Part shown: positions 46,806 through 58,900 of the stretch, one piece after another | How the letters are laid out: each line of letters begins with the position of its first letter | Position numbering within the stretch: position 1 is the first letter of the stretch | Assembly (NCBI RefSeq): GCF_932276165.1 | Contig: NC_064004.1 | Coordinates: 4,784,001 to 4,848,000, forward strand | Direction of reading: 5' to 3' | Length of the DNA stretch: 64,000 nucleotides | From: Plutella xylostella | Taxonomy: Eukaryota > Arthropoda > Insecta > Lepidoptera > Plutellidae | Notes under the pieces: generated by a model | The model's database searches: none | What the model was told of the DNA's origin: nothing | Seen by the model: the letters and a program-made list of their open reading frames with translations, nothing else | Program-made: the position numbers and the translations under genes

Positions 46806-48627
46806 ATGAAAAAAGTTTTAAATGAGTGGTGTATCAATGCACCATGGGGTGAAATTGCTCGTGAGTATTTTATACCTACTGTAATAAAGGTAAATAACCT
46901 TTACACCTAAACTGATTGACAATTAGGTAATATTACGAATAGGTACTTATTTAATTTAATAAGTAAAGCTAGGAACTTCATTAAAATATGCTGAGTAAAT
47001 GAAGTAAAGTATAGTACCTACTTAGTACTTACATAATTAAGTAGAGCTTAATTTTAATTACAAACGGCATAGTAATTGAATACAGCTTTAGTTAGTTAAG
47101 TATGTGTGTGTGTGTGTACTAAAAATATGTACAGAATCCTACTGCATAGTATACTAGGTATGTACTTAGTATTATATTTATGTAGAGACCAGAAAGGGTT
47201 TTTTATTTAAAAAAAGGTAAATGACATCATTTTAATAACGAAATTCAGGAACATCCCCACTGGAAAGTATTTTTTTAGAGTGTTTTACTTTAAATACTTA
47301 TTTTTTTCACATAAGTATATATGTATTTATATAAACTGTTTATTTCCGTTCCAGTTATATCCTGGGGTGACCCAAAGGGTTCCCCAATACTGCTGGTGCA
47401 CGGGAGACAGGACAGCTCAGCCGGATTCATTCCTCTGCTGGAGCTGCTGCCTGACAACTACTACTATGTGGCTCTGGACCTGCCTGGCCATGGCAAGTCG
47501 GACCCTTTTCCTATTGGTAAGTGCCTGTAGCGACTGTTTGGGCATGGTTTTATCATAATTTAAAGTATCGTAAATATATTAACGCCATACCTATACTGTA
47601 AACTTTACAAATTATCTTTAAGTACCTACCTAATGATAACTTATTGAACATTTTTATGTATGATAGTAGACTATTCAGTAATCACCTTCTTATATTTTCT
47701 TCAGGTATAATGCTGCAAAGATTTCACTATGTTGCTGCTATATCAATGGTAGTGGACCACTTAGGTTGGGACAAGTTCATGTATTTAGCACATTCCATGG
47801 CATCTGAACTAGGTAGGTTCCCACAATAAAAATATGTAATATTAACCTCATCCTATAAAATAAAACTAACTAGGTACCTACTTATCAAATATATTTTTTC
47901 AGGTCTTTTCTACAACGCAATTTATCCAAACAGAGTCCGAAAGTTCATACTTCTAGATCCAGGATTATCTCTTGTGAGACTAATGAAATACCTATACAAT
48001 AATTTTACGGACTTTTACAAAAAATATGACGAATACTACACCAATTACGATGATTATGTAAAAGACACAAGGGTTTACAGTAAACGAAAAGCAATTGACG
48101 CTGTGAAAAGAGCCAGAGGTCTTACTGAGGAGCAGGCCGAGCTTATTTTGTCTAGGAATCTACAGGAAATAGGTCCGGACCAGTATAGGTGATATACTTT
48201 TGAGCTTTTTAATGCAATATAATTACTATGACGATTTAACGAACAGCATACATAATGTTACTTATATAAAATAAATATACGTCGCTTACTTTTATTAACA
48301 TTTTCTTTCAGGCTATCCTGGGATAAACGATTGAAAGTCCTAATGACATGGTACGAACCAGAAGATTACTATTTAGAGTTGTTTTCTAGGAACTGTCCGC
48401 CATTGTTCATCGTATCAGCCGCGGAGAGTCTTAATTATTTCGATCCAAAAGTCAGTGAGAGAATGGATGGATTTTTCGAAAAGTTACGAGCTAAAGTGGA
48501 TTATTTTCAGTTAGTTACCGTACCTGGAGGTCATGATGTACACATCACTCATCCATTCAGAATTTCTAAAGAAATCTGCGAGTTTCTAGAGACAAACTAT
48601 GACCATGATTATAAGTCTAAGTTATGA
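46806..48627 (+). CDS. Serine hydrolase-like protein C, peroxisomal signal
   Basis: Five exons: 46806-46860, 47355-47516, 47705-47812, 47903-48188, 48312-48627. Phases 1,1,1,2; 308 residues. Starts MKKVLNEWCINAPWGEIARG is not used: the split codon gives Leu, then ISWGDPKGSPILLVHGRQDS. The nucleophile segment is YLAHSMASELG (Ser103; alanine replaces the last glycine of the usual motif). PGGHDVHITH supplies the histidine. Ends DYKSKL. Two layout changes against A and B: the second intron falls 10 codons later, after PFPIG instead of after LPG, and the intron after the lid region is absent, so exon 4 equals A exons 4 plus 5. The lid region is tyrosine-rich (FYKKYDEYYTNYDDYV). Confidence 0.93.
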
Positions 48628-48707
48628 TAATTATGTAAGTATTTAAGAACAAGTTAGGTACAATAGCAGTACTTAAACAATGTGTCCTGATTGGACCTTT
48701 CCTACAA

Positions 48708-48713
48708 AATAAA
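48708..48713 (+). terminator. Polyadenylation signal of hydrolase C
   Basis: AATAAA 81 bp after the TGA. Confidence 0.65.
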
Positions 48714-49955
48714 GCATAAAATAATGTACATAGTTATGTAAAGCACCCAAACATTTAGGTATTATTATTAGGATAGGTGTGTAGGCACCGAGTAGTAGGT
48801 ACCGACCATAATTAAAATATCTTCAAAGTATTTTAAACTTACTAAGTAAGTACCTATATCGCTATTATTAGCTTATTAAGAGTTTGGTGACAGGAATTAG
48901 TTAGTAAAATTACCTATCTTAAAAACCTTTAAAGAACCTGATAAATATAATCATAATACAAATGATGAAAATAGTAGTTTTATTTCGTTCTCACTTTGCT
49001 GAAAGGTTCAAAAGTATCTATGTAAGTAGGTATACCTCTATGTACCTATCGTTGCCGTAAATTTTTTACCAATTTATGGTTTCTGATATTATGTACCTAA
49101 CTAGGTACCTACGTACATGTATATTATTATTATTTATAACCTATGTATTTTTAGGTACTTTTCATAAAAGCACTGAACCGCCGCCGTTAATATGAACCTA
49201 AATAGAATAGGTAAGTACTTAAATACTTACCCCCTTATTCATAGAGAAGTTACAAGACGTTTTAACTAATAAACTGTTTTGTCCCTCTCCGACAAAGAAC
49301 AATTTGTTCTTTGACAGAGAGGGACAAAACAGTTTATTAGTTAAAACGTCTTGTAACTTTTCTATGAATAAGGGGGTTAGTTTAATAATTTAGTTAGTTA
49401 TTAGTGCTTATTTAATTTTATCTAGTTATAAGTTTTGTGTTAAATTGTATTAGTTATATATTCATAATCTTATTAAATAAATCCTTATTTCTATTGAGTC
49501 TTAAAAATTCTACTTCCCAAATTCTAAACGATGTAGGTAAGTATGTAAGTACCTAGTTGAATGCCCTGTTAAAATTTATTTACACTTTTCAAGTAGGTAT
49601 CTACAGTGGAATATCTATCATGCTATGCCACTATTATACCTAGGTAATTATAATATATTATTACGTAAATTTCAATGAAGCTTTGTATAATACAGCCATA
49701 ATTTTGTGGCTACACAAATCAATGATTCACATCACTAGTGCATGTCGAATCAGCAGCTGTTTCTGACGTTTTGTATTAATCTGAATCTGTCAGACAACAA
49801 AAGTGTCAAAAAAGTTATGGAATGGATTCGGAACTCATTAAAACTTTATTTTTTAAGTAATCTTTCCGTGAAATGGTGAATCGTGATTATTATTAGGTTT
49901 ATCATTACTTGGACGTTGTTAAAGTACATTTTTAGTAAGTAAAACAATAGGAAAC
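48714..49955. other. C-D intergenic spacer
   Basis: AT-rich, no gene except the long hairpin at 49230-49376. The promoter of D lies here but no TATA box is evident. Confidence 0.45.
49230..49376. repeat. 147-bp near-perfect palindrome
   Basis: CCCCCTTATTCATAGAGAAG to its complement at the right end, with arms of about 70 bp, a 4-base centre (AATT) and only about four mismatches. Probably a MITE. Confidence 0.9.
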
Positions 49956-52900
49956 ATGTCTTTAAATGAGAAAGAGTGGTTTATCGAAGCACCGTGGGGA
50001 AGATTATCAAGTAAGTCCTTATATTTACTCACATCCTATGTTTTTAAAGTTTGCGCTAGGTCTTTGACCTTATCGAACTTTGTACCTGTTTCCATAAGCA
50101 TAACCTAAAATTCTAGCAAGCTGCAAGAAAGAATAATAATAAAAATATCAAGATCGAAATAATTCATTCACCAAATTGTCTAATAGGTACTTATTCCTAC
50201 ATCACCAAGCGACAAATTATCTATGGTATCTGAGAGTATTGAATGAAGATAAATTAGTTAATTTGTGTAAAATATTTGCATGAAAAAACTATTATTTATA
50301 CTGAAGGGAATTGATAGTATTAAATTTACCATTCTATTCTATTCTCTATGGAGGTGTAAGTACCTGCACCTGGCTCTCTCGAGTGAAACCTTTGTGCATA
50401 TCCCCAGGGTCTAAACTGCCTTCCTAAGCTTGGACCATTTCCCACCACACTGGTCCACTGCGGGTTCACATATCTAGCATCTCTTGCTTGAGAAGCGGGT
50501 GCTTACCCGACTGAGCTACCACCGCTCAAAATTTACCATTGGCTTTGTCAAAAACTTTGAAAACATTGTGAGGAAACCTGTACAGCTAGATTCTAGATAC
50601 CCTTAGTCAGTCTTGTCATGTCAATGTTATGTTTGCAGTAGTAGCATGGGGCGACTGCTTCGACCCGCCGGTGCTGCTGGTGCACGGCCGCGTGGACTCC
50701 GCCGCCACCTTCCGGCCACTGCTGAAGCTGCTGCCCAGGAAGTTCTATTATATTGGTCAGTTTTAGTCAGGTTAACCATGAAATGAAAGAGATGTTGTTC
50801 ATTGGTGCAACATCCAAAACAGAAAAAATATATGAAAAGAATTATCATAAAGAGAAGATGAATTTTAATTGCAGAATGCTCATAAAAAAATTTACATTGG
50901 TTAGTTGTAGCAGGTTGTAGTAGTCTTTATGATCATAAAGAGTTCGATTTTGGATGATTCCAGTGTCATATATCATTTCGTTTGAGCTAAAGTAGAAAAA
51001 TGAAAAGTAAAAGAAAAGTAGAAAACCTCATACATGACTTCTTGACACATAAAGGAGTTTTAGAATAAAGTCAATTTAAGATCTAATTTATTGTCCTTTG
51101 ATAGCAGATAGATAGAGATTTCCTATAGGCAACAGTAACATTAACTCGCTTTTTTGCAAGTGTGCATTAGTAGTAAAATTTTATACACAAACAAATAACT
51201 TCAGATAACACTGTGTCTGCTCCTTGAACATTGATCTTGATTCGATTATAATTTTAGTGGAGCAAAAATCAGCCGACGGAATTATCAATATGGTTTGGTG
51301 ATAGCAATTTTGTATGATAAGATTGTTCTATCTTTATCCTGATTGCAATAGGTATTGAACTAAATCCAATTTGGATTTACATAAATTATTCATGTTAAAA
51401 TCTTCTTTCTATTTGTATTATACCGATCAGAATTTATTCATTGAGTAGGACCTTAAAAAATGGTCCTTTGAGCCAGATTGCACCAGCAACCTATGAAATA
51501 CTAGTTTAAGTATTATACACTAATCTTTTGAGGCTGACAGCCTTTGTCTATTTAACTGATATCTAATTTCCTTAATTGGACGTAGTTACGCAGAAAGGCC
51601 TCAATCCACAACTTGGTCAAAATTGAGTTATATACTAGAACATGCTATTTAATGTAGGGTCTACCTGTCAAGAAAACAAACACAGTAAAAAACCAACTAC
51701 AACATACTTTTTTGATGTGGGGGACCAACCCACATTGTATGAAACACACATTTTTTTGTTTCACATAAAGGACTCAAACTGTTTGAGTCCTTTTACAGAA
51801 ACGCATTTCCTATGAAACCATGAAAAATTTAGTTTTTCATAAAAGACTCAAACGCTCTGAGTCGTTTTAGAGAAATACGTATTCATTAAAAAAAGACGAT
51901 TTGTATTTAGCAGAAAGGACTCAACCCGTCTGAGTCGTTTTAGAGAAATACTTATTCATTGAAAAAAGACAATTTGTATTTAGCAGAAAGGACTCAAACC
52001 GTCTTGAGTCGTTTTAGCGAAATACTTATTGATTGAAAGAAGTCAATTTGTATTTAGCAGAAAGGACTCAAACTGTCTGAGTTGAGTAAAGAGATAAGTT
52101 TTTAATAAAACAATTCATATTTTATTTGGCAGAAAGGATTCAAACTGTTTTTGTTCCGTCTCTTGGCCACTATTCTGTCACCGCATTTTTCCACCTTCCG
52201 TCCCCCCACGAGCCAAGTATCCTGCCACTCCCATTTCAGTTCCGCATACCGACGTTGAACACTTTCTTCTTTTGACGGATCACCACGTTGGGAATACGTC
52301 TAAGCGAAATACTTAACATGGCTCTCTCTATAGCTCTTTGTGGAACTCTGATTCGGTGCACAGTTTCGTTGGTCATCGTCCATGTATCGGCACCGTATGT
52401 TAGTGTGGGCAAGTCACATTAGCAATTAACAATCCATAAGCAGCGTCGCTTGACTCTCAAACATCTATCAGATTCATACAAGTTACGCCCGATTTGATAA
52501 GCGAGCGACGATGCCTAAGGATTGTTAATGGCAATTTTTCGGTGGTGGTAACTCCAAAGGAATGTCACAAGGTGACTTGATCCTCACACGACTGTCGGAC
52601 CGGGAACCAAATCGACCACATTTTGATTATTCGAAAATGAAGACATTCACTTCTAGATGTTAGAAATACTTAAGAAGGGTTGCTAAAGTCAAGAGTGATC
52701 ACCACTTAGTCGTTGGAAAAATCTGCTTGACGATAGCGGGAGCTCAGAAGCAGGCCACAAGATCTGCCAAAGATGTCGCTGTAAATAAGCTGCAGGACCC
52801 AGAAGTCAGAAGACAACTTAGTACCTATCCAGATCCACAACAAATACCATCAACCTACTAAGTGTGGGCGACGCGCCTCAATCAAAGATAACTGCACTGG

Positions 52901-55900
52901 CATTAAAGACATGTTTTAAAAAAGTTGCGAAGAAATAATAATGCACAAGGAACACTTAAAGAAAGAATGGATGTCTAAAGGAACATGGCATATGATCAAC
53001 TCTCCAAGGAAGACTTAACATCGAACTAACTAGACTAAAGAAGCACGAGTTGCGTACGAGTATTTTCTTTGTGAACAAAATATCAAACGTAATTTAAAAA
53101 AAGGACCAACGCTGTTAGTCTGATTCTATATACGACGACCGAATGGCGTAGTGGTTAGTGACCCTGACTACTGAGCTGAAGGTCCCGGGTTCGATTCCCG
53201 GCTGGGGCAGATATTTGTTTAAACACAGATATTTGTACTCGGGTCTTGGGTGTTGGTATTTATATTTAGTATCTATCTATCTATGTATTTGTGTAGATAT
53301 ATCAGCTGTCCGACACCCATAACACAGGTTCTGCCTAGCTTGGGGTCGGATGGCCGTGTGTGAGATGTCCCCACATATTTATTTATTTATTTATTTATTA
53401 TTTATATCTTGGAGAAAACAAACAGCGGCTGCCATGAAGGATCTATAGAAAGAATCAAATATACTTTGCAACAAACCCCAGGAAATCTTCTTGTTACTAT
53501 GGAAGACTGACTTGTAAGATTGTATGACCACATTGCCGAAGTTTTTAAAGATCTCTAAACCAGTCTGCATCTGAGGAGTTGGATGCAGATTCAATAAACC
53601 AGGAGCATCTTGTATATTATTATCCAGATCTTGATGTATGTCAAGAAGCATAATCGTAATCATTATGATCATAATAAAATCGATAGCTGTCGTTAAGCCT
53701 AGTCAGAGACCTTCGAGCGGCTTGAAAACATCTGACAGTCGGGTTGCCCAATTACCCGTCAACTCTGTCAGCACAAGCTTGCTTGTGTTGGGGTCCACTA
53801 ACCCACACTGGGACAGATTAGTGGACTAGGCCTAACCCCTTCCTTCATTGGAAGGAGACCCATGCCCCGGCAGTGGAGATGTGACGGGTCGTGATGATGG
53901 TTAATGATTATGAGATTTATAATTATTCTGCATCTAGACATAAATTTTAATATCCAACCCAAAAGTAAAGTCGAAGTGATACGGACCATACGATCGCTGA
54001 AATCCCACTTTTCAGCGATCGTATGGTAAGCACAAGGAACGACGGATATCCTACGGAGGCATAAAAAGGAGGATAGGATTGCAATATACCGAGGATGATG
54101 AAGTGAAGTTAGAGTAAAAGAGAATTTTATTTATGTCCAACTTTATCCTTTGAGGTTTGCTTATGTTCATATTGCTTTATCCAGAAAATTATGGGATAAA
54201 TACGGGACGTAGACACATACTAAAAAAGTGGGCTTCCATTTCGTAAAAAAATATATCAAAATCGGTTAAGTTGTTCCAGAGTTTTGCTCTTGGGAACACA
54301 TTTCCGGTTAGAATTTTATTCATGCCCAACTTTTTTCTATGAGGTTTGCTTCCCGTCAAAATGCTTTATCCTGAAAATTATGGGATACAAACGGGTCGTA
54401 GATACTCACTGAAAACGTAGGCTTCTATTTTGTAAAAAAAATATCAAAATCGGTTAAGTTGATCCAGAGTTTTGCGCTTGAGAATATAGTTCCGGTTAAA
54501 TTTTTATATAGATGTGAAATGTTATTTCTGATTACATTTCAATATAAAATATTTAATAATAGGTTTACTTTTGATATATAATTTTTATTTTGTGTAAAAA
54601 AGTAATGTCTTGTGTCTACAATATAAATATTTTACTTTAAAAACCATATTGTTATTAAAAAAAATATTTTACAAAAATAAATATTTGGTTGGATCCTTTC
54701 TGCGAAACTTTGAATTTCCCTGCTTGCATAGAAAAAGCAATTTAGGAGAAAGGATCCAAGTGCATATTTTCATTAATAACTCAATAAATATTCGTTATAG
54801 CTACACCATGATTTGCAATAGTAAAATAACAATAAATATGCATAATTTAAGATAATTTCCACATATAAGATGCTTTTCATTGCTGAAGAATACCGATTAG
54901 AACTTTAAACGTCTATATCTCAGAACTAGGTTTGTGTGGGTTGAGTCCTTTCTGCGTAACTACGTCCAATTATAAGATGCAAACGCACAACCCACTGTAG
55001 AACATGGGCCTCCTCCAAGACTGGAGGGTTATGGTTCATGGATAGCTTTATCAAACATCCCCCATAGTTCCTCCAGCAGTGGTCTACTACCAGAATAGAA
55101 TAGAATAGAATAGAATATTTTTATTTGCATGAATGTAGGTAAATGGCAAGTTATTACAAATTATAAGCACAGCTACATCCTGCCCTTTGGGGGCGTACAA
55201 ATATTATTACATGGGGTTCCGCTCATCTCGCATAATCTTTATTGACCAAAACTCATTTCGCATAACTCGTATGGTCTAAACTTTTTTGGCCGAACCATCA
55301 CTTTGCCAAGTCTTATGTGGCATAAGGCTCGTTTCGTCTAAAACTCTTTAGGCACAATCTTTAAACACCTAAGTTTCGTTTGCTCAAATTTATGTTCGTC
55401 TATACCTATGTATAATATTGTTTATCCTAATGTTTTCTTAATAAATAATATATTAAGTATGTAGTAAATGTACAAATTGTGGTATTTTTCTCCTACATCC
55501 CGAAAATCACGATATTGTATGATCAAAAAATCGAAAGTTAACGACCAATATAATTATTACAAACCCCATGAGATCGAAACCTAAAAATAGGTGCGATGAC
55601 GAGCAAAGCGAGGAGGAGCGTGTTAGGTGCACATGTTCATCAAAACCAAAGCGGAGCGCAGCGAAGCGGAGCGGAGCGTTTTCCAAACAGCGGAAACAAT
55701 ACAAGGCACCAGTTTGCGCTATGTAGGGAGACGCTCCGTCAAAGTTAAAGCCAAACGAATATTATTACTTTGTATAAACCTATGCCATAGCATTATTAGG
55801 CTATTCAAGATTTGGCAATACCATTATTAGGCTAAACAATGTTATGCGAAAAAACTTTTTACTAAACGAGATTTATGCCATACGATTTTCGGCGTAACGA

Positions 55901-58900
55901 GACTTTGACCAAACGTTACTATGCATTACAAGATTAGGCAAATAAATCTTATGCCAAAAAAGGTAGAACCTATTACATGAGTATTTGGTGCATGCATACC
56001 ATTAATAATAAAATTATTAATAATAAAATTACAAAATACAAAGCTAGTCAGCAAAAAATTCACGTAAGTACATTATAATATGTCTTTTCTACTAAAAGTT
56101 TTTTAAATTGATTTTTAAACTGTATCATATTATTCGTCTCTCTTATATCTTGCGGTAAGTGGTTAAAGATTTTTGTAGACATTCCAAATATACTATTATG
56201 TAAGAGAGCTGTCCTCCTCGAGAATGCACATAGTTTATGTTCATGCCTTCTACTCTTTAACATTGTAAATCTATTTAAATTCGATTTGACGAATACTGCA
56301 ACTTCATAAATATATAAGCTTGGTAATGTCAACAATTTAAGTTTTGTGAAATGTGGTTTGCATGTATCAGTTTGCTTTAGTCTAAAAATTGCTCGGACAC
56401 ATCTTTCTTGAGCTTTAAATGCACTCCCTTTGTCTGTTGAGTTGCCCCAAAATATAATCCCATATCTTAGTGTGGATACAACGTAAGCATGATATGCAGT
56501 TAGTACTGATTCCTGGCTTGATTTTCTTGAGAGCAGGTCTCCAGCTTTAAGGAGGTCGGAGGTTATGCCATTCTCGCCAGGGGCTTATCCATTTAGTTTA
56601 GTCGATATCTTCAGGGCTGACTTAGGGTCTGTTTCACAATGTCTGGATAATGGCTACCTCTCGGATAAAAGACATGCTGTCACTCGCTGTATTCATGTTT
56701 TAGACAGTGACAACATGTCTTTTATCCCACAGGTAGCCAGTACCCAGACATTGTGAAACAAGCCCTTAACATTTTAAATCATTATTCGCAGGCCTAGAGC
56801 TCCCCGGCAACGGTCGCTCGGACCCGTTCCCGCCCGGCCTCATGCTGAACGCCTACGACTTGGTCTACTCGCTGCGGGTAGTTGTCAAGCACTTCCGGTG
56901 GGAGAAGTTTGTGTATGTGGGGCACTCGCTGGGGACTCTGCTTGGTAAGTGTGTGTTTATAGCCAGAATTACTAGCTTATTAACTCTAGCTTGACCTATC
57001 TTTCTTGGCCATGTAAGGATTCTTGGATGCATGTCTTTTAGTGACGGTGTAGTATCGGTTGCAAATTTAATAAATTTGCAACCGATACTTTAATTGGGTC
57101 ATCATCATCATCTCAGCCATAGGACGTCCACTGCTGGACATAGGCCTCCCCCAATTATTTCCACCTTGTCCGATCGGAGGCGGCCCGCATCCAGTGCTTC
57201 CCCGCGGACTTCACTATATCACTATTAATTGGGTATTTAGCGAAATTTCCACACTTCCTAATACACTCACGTGCAAAGAAACAGTTCCTCTTACAAAATG
57301 CAGACACCAAATAGCCCCAATTTTTTTAAACATTTAATGGAAAATTTTAATAAAATATTTACGTTTCTAGTTGGTAATATTCTGGTGCTCCATTCCATGT
57401 ACCTACTAAAATATTGCAGAAGGCGTAATTAAGTCAGTTATTTTTGATAAGGAGTAGTTTGGTTATTTTCTCAATGGATCTTTTTCATTGTATTATTTAA
57501 ACGTTTTAGTTTGTAACATTTGTAAGTATACTTATATGGATAGATGGACTTTAGTTACTCTTTCACGGGAAAATAAATTGGCATGTAGTAAGCTGACACC
57601 CCCGAATAACACATAGGCAGCAAATAACATAATATAGGCTACTTTTATCTTGAATGACAACCTACTTAGAAAAACTAGCGTGATATGTAAAAGTAAACAT
57701 ATCTGTAAATGTAATGTTCCAGGTAAGATCTACAACCTGTCGTACCCGGACGAGATGACGCAAGTGGTGGAGCTGGACCCGACTCCCATGCTGTTCAGCG
57801 TGGCGCCCGACCAGTTCGCCAGCTGGTATGCACCTCATTACTAGACCTTGTGACGTCACAAAAGTTTTGCGACGCGCGGCGTCGAGAACGAGCGCGACGG
57901 AAAACTTTTGTCACGTTTTGTAGTGGGCGTCTTGCGCCCCGTGTTAGGCTAGCTGGACTAACTGAACTGAATTAATTGATACTTACTATGAAGCGTGGCA
58001 TCAGTACGTCGTCGGTACATCACCACAGGAACCTACTCATTTCAGCGTGAGGCCAGTAGTGTATTATTATGATTCTAAGAGATATCAGTTTTCTTTGACT
58101 CAGACTGTACACTGTAAAGAAAGTCAGAAAATGGCGTCCCTCTACTCAGGTTGTATTTATGACCGATTTAGACCTCGATTTTGCAGAGCGGCAGAGATAC
58201 CTATTATAATAAGCTAAACTCGTATTTATAAAAATTTCAGGTACCACGAATACTTTACCAAGTTTTACAACAAATACGACAAGTTCAACGCGCCAAAGGA
58301 AACGGCACCACTCTACACTAAAGAGAAGGTTAGTTTAATTTATGTACGTACACCTTAAAAAGTTTATCCATGGGAATTCCGTGATAAAAAGTAGCCTATG
58401 CGTTAATCCAGGGTGTCAGCTAACTCATAGCTTAGCAGTTGCTTAAAGTGCTTGTGAACTGCGAATCAAATCTGACTACGCCTTCGACGGATAGATACAA
58501 ATACAATCGTGAACAATGAGCATAAACTATTTAATTTATGTTTTTGTACAATGGGGAGGATAAATACATATATTAATATATTTATGCTCACTAAAAAATA
58601 AATATGTTATTCCAGGCCATAGACATGTTGAAAACCACTCGGGGTCTGACGGACGAGGCGGCGCACGTGGTGCTGGAGAGGATCTCGGAGCCCGCGGGGG
58701 GTGGGATGATCAGGTGAGTGGTGGGCTGGGGGGCTTCCCACCGACCGACTGCAGAGGAAGGACCAGGATAGAATTGTGTTGCACTATGAGAGAGGCCCTT
58801 GTTCAGCAGCCTTCGATTATTGATCGCTTCGATTGGCTGATAATTATGACAAAAAAGCAATGATTACTCTTCTATAGCGAAGCCGAGAACAAAATATTTA

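Larger units (their letters stand above)
51574..54971. mobile_element. 3.4-kb terminal-inverted-repeat element, unclassified
   Basis: The left end (51574-51610) begins AATTGGACGTAGTTACGCAG and the right end (54935-54971) is its reverse complement, 35 of 37 bases. A subterminal tandem array and internal CTTTCTGCG boxes relate to the ends. Nested inside are a LINE relic, a SINE and other repeats. I see no transposase; target duplication is uncertain (TTA/TAT). It occupies more than half of hydrolase D intron 2. Confidence 0.7.

Noticed and set aside
51755..52150. CRISPR-like repeat array
   Set aside because: The units are contiguous tandem repeats with no unique spacers, in a eukaryotic intron.
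53150..53212. tRNA gene-like sequence with good box A and box B (also at 6420, 8440, 18340, 36290, 59290, 62540)
   Set aside because: All continue into the same SINE bodies and tails; the cloverleaf is incomplete and no terminator follows. They are SINE heads.
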